Assembly: GCA_002314685.1 (NCBI GenBank)
Contig: DCHB01000065.1
Location: 1-43,007, forward strand
DNA: 43,007 bases
From: Clostridiales bacterium UBA1763
GTDB lineage: Bacteria; Bacillota; Clostridia; Oscillospirales; Oscillospiraceae
Reading direction: 5' to 3'
Each line of letters begins with the position of its first letter. Within the stretch, counting starts at the first letter, position 1. Shown here piece after piece: positions 42,812 through 43,007 of the stretch. Below the pieces are notes generated by a model, which worked only from the letters and a program-made list of their open reading frames with translations, did not search any database and was not told where the DNA came from. The translations under genes and the position numbers were made by a program.

Positions 42812-43007
42812 ATGAAAAAAGGAATTGACAAATTCTTAACGAGCGATAAGGTGCTTTATTCTTTGCCGTGGATTTATGCAATATGCACACTTGCATTTGA
42901 GATTTTCAATATTATCAGCGGAATTTATATCAGTATATTTGAACTCGGACTTGAAATAATCAATATTCTCATTGTTTTCGGCATTGCGATTTCATATAAA
43001 GCACACG
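42812..43007 (+). CDS. Unknown membrane protein (paralogue B), cut by window end
   Basis: The first 65 codons are visible. They read KKGIDKFLTSDKVLYSLPWI and IINILIVFGIAISYKAH, nearly the same as paralogue A at both ends, with a diverged middle of the first hairpin. AGAGGGA precedes ATG 42812. Function unknown. Confidence 0.7.
   Translation, partial: MKKGIDKFLTSDKVLYSLPWIYAICTLAFEIFNIISGIYISIFELGLEIINILIVFGIAISYKAH

Overview
The window looks like a chromosome segment from an endospore-forming clostridium of the Oscillospirales/Ruminococcaceae type. This is inferred from Firmicutes gene order (miaB-mutS, mutL-miaA-hfq, yggS-sepF-divIVA-ileS-lspA-rluD, dnaA-dnaN-yaaA-recF-remB-gyrB), the spore genes dpaA/dpaB, strong AGGAGG ribosome sites and moderately GC-rich codon use. 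It contains the probable replication origin, so it lies at one end of the usual genome map.

Layout. 1-6.3 kb: tail of a PP2C/SpoIIE-type phosphatase; a minus-strand copper set (copA, a free HMA protein and an HMA-SafE membrane protein); an unknown membrane protein and a divergent MATE exporter, separated by two TetR-like operators. 6.35-7.5 kb: rplJ-rplL with an L10 leader. 7.5-13.3 kb, minus strand: miaB, a membrane protein, mutS, a CPBP protease and a folate ECF S component. 13.4-19.2 kb, plus strand: mutL, miaA, hfq, an HlyD-like protein, yggS, sepF and divIVA. 19.3-24.2 kb: ileS (reading frame broken twice within about 45 bases), lspA with a long tail, and rluD. 24.6-28.1 kb: dpaB/dpaA on the minus strand, then thyA, folA and a lipoprotein. 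28.06-28.84 kb: a self-contained small RNA gene (possibly 6S RNA) and an AT-rich PBECR4-like protein. 29.5-34.2 kb: a PpiC-type lipoprotein and mfd. 34.3-42.1 kb: dnaA, an oriC candidate with a DnaA-trio, dnaN, yaaA, recF, remB, a RAYT-type transposase and gyrB. 42.2 kb to the end: two tandem paralogous membrane proteins.

The most unusual content is the intergenic repeat system. A REP-associated tyrosine transposase (38917-39411) is embedded in tandem 99-100 bp units. Each unit carries a GTAG-type imperfect palindrome (REP-A, 10 copies in the window). A second GTAG palindrome (REP-B, 3 copies) pairs with it head-to-head as in a BIME. Two further repeat families (C, 4 copies; D, an inverted pair of about 240 bp) and heptamer arrays of the TCACTCA type are mosaically joined to these. 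Family C always begins immediately after a hairpin plus T tract. One repeat junction lies inside dpaB and supplies its last codons.

No BLAST, HMM or folding program was run. Functions are read from motifs and gene order; start codons were chosen by ribosome-binding-site spacing.
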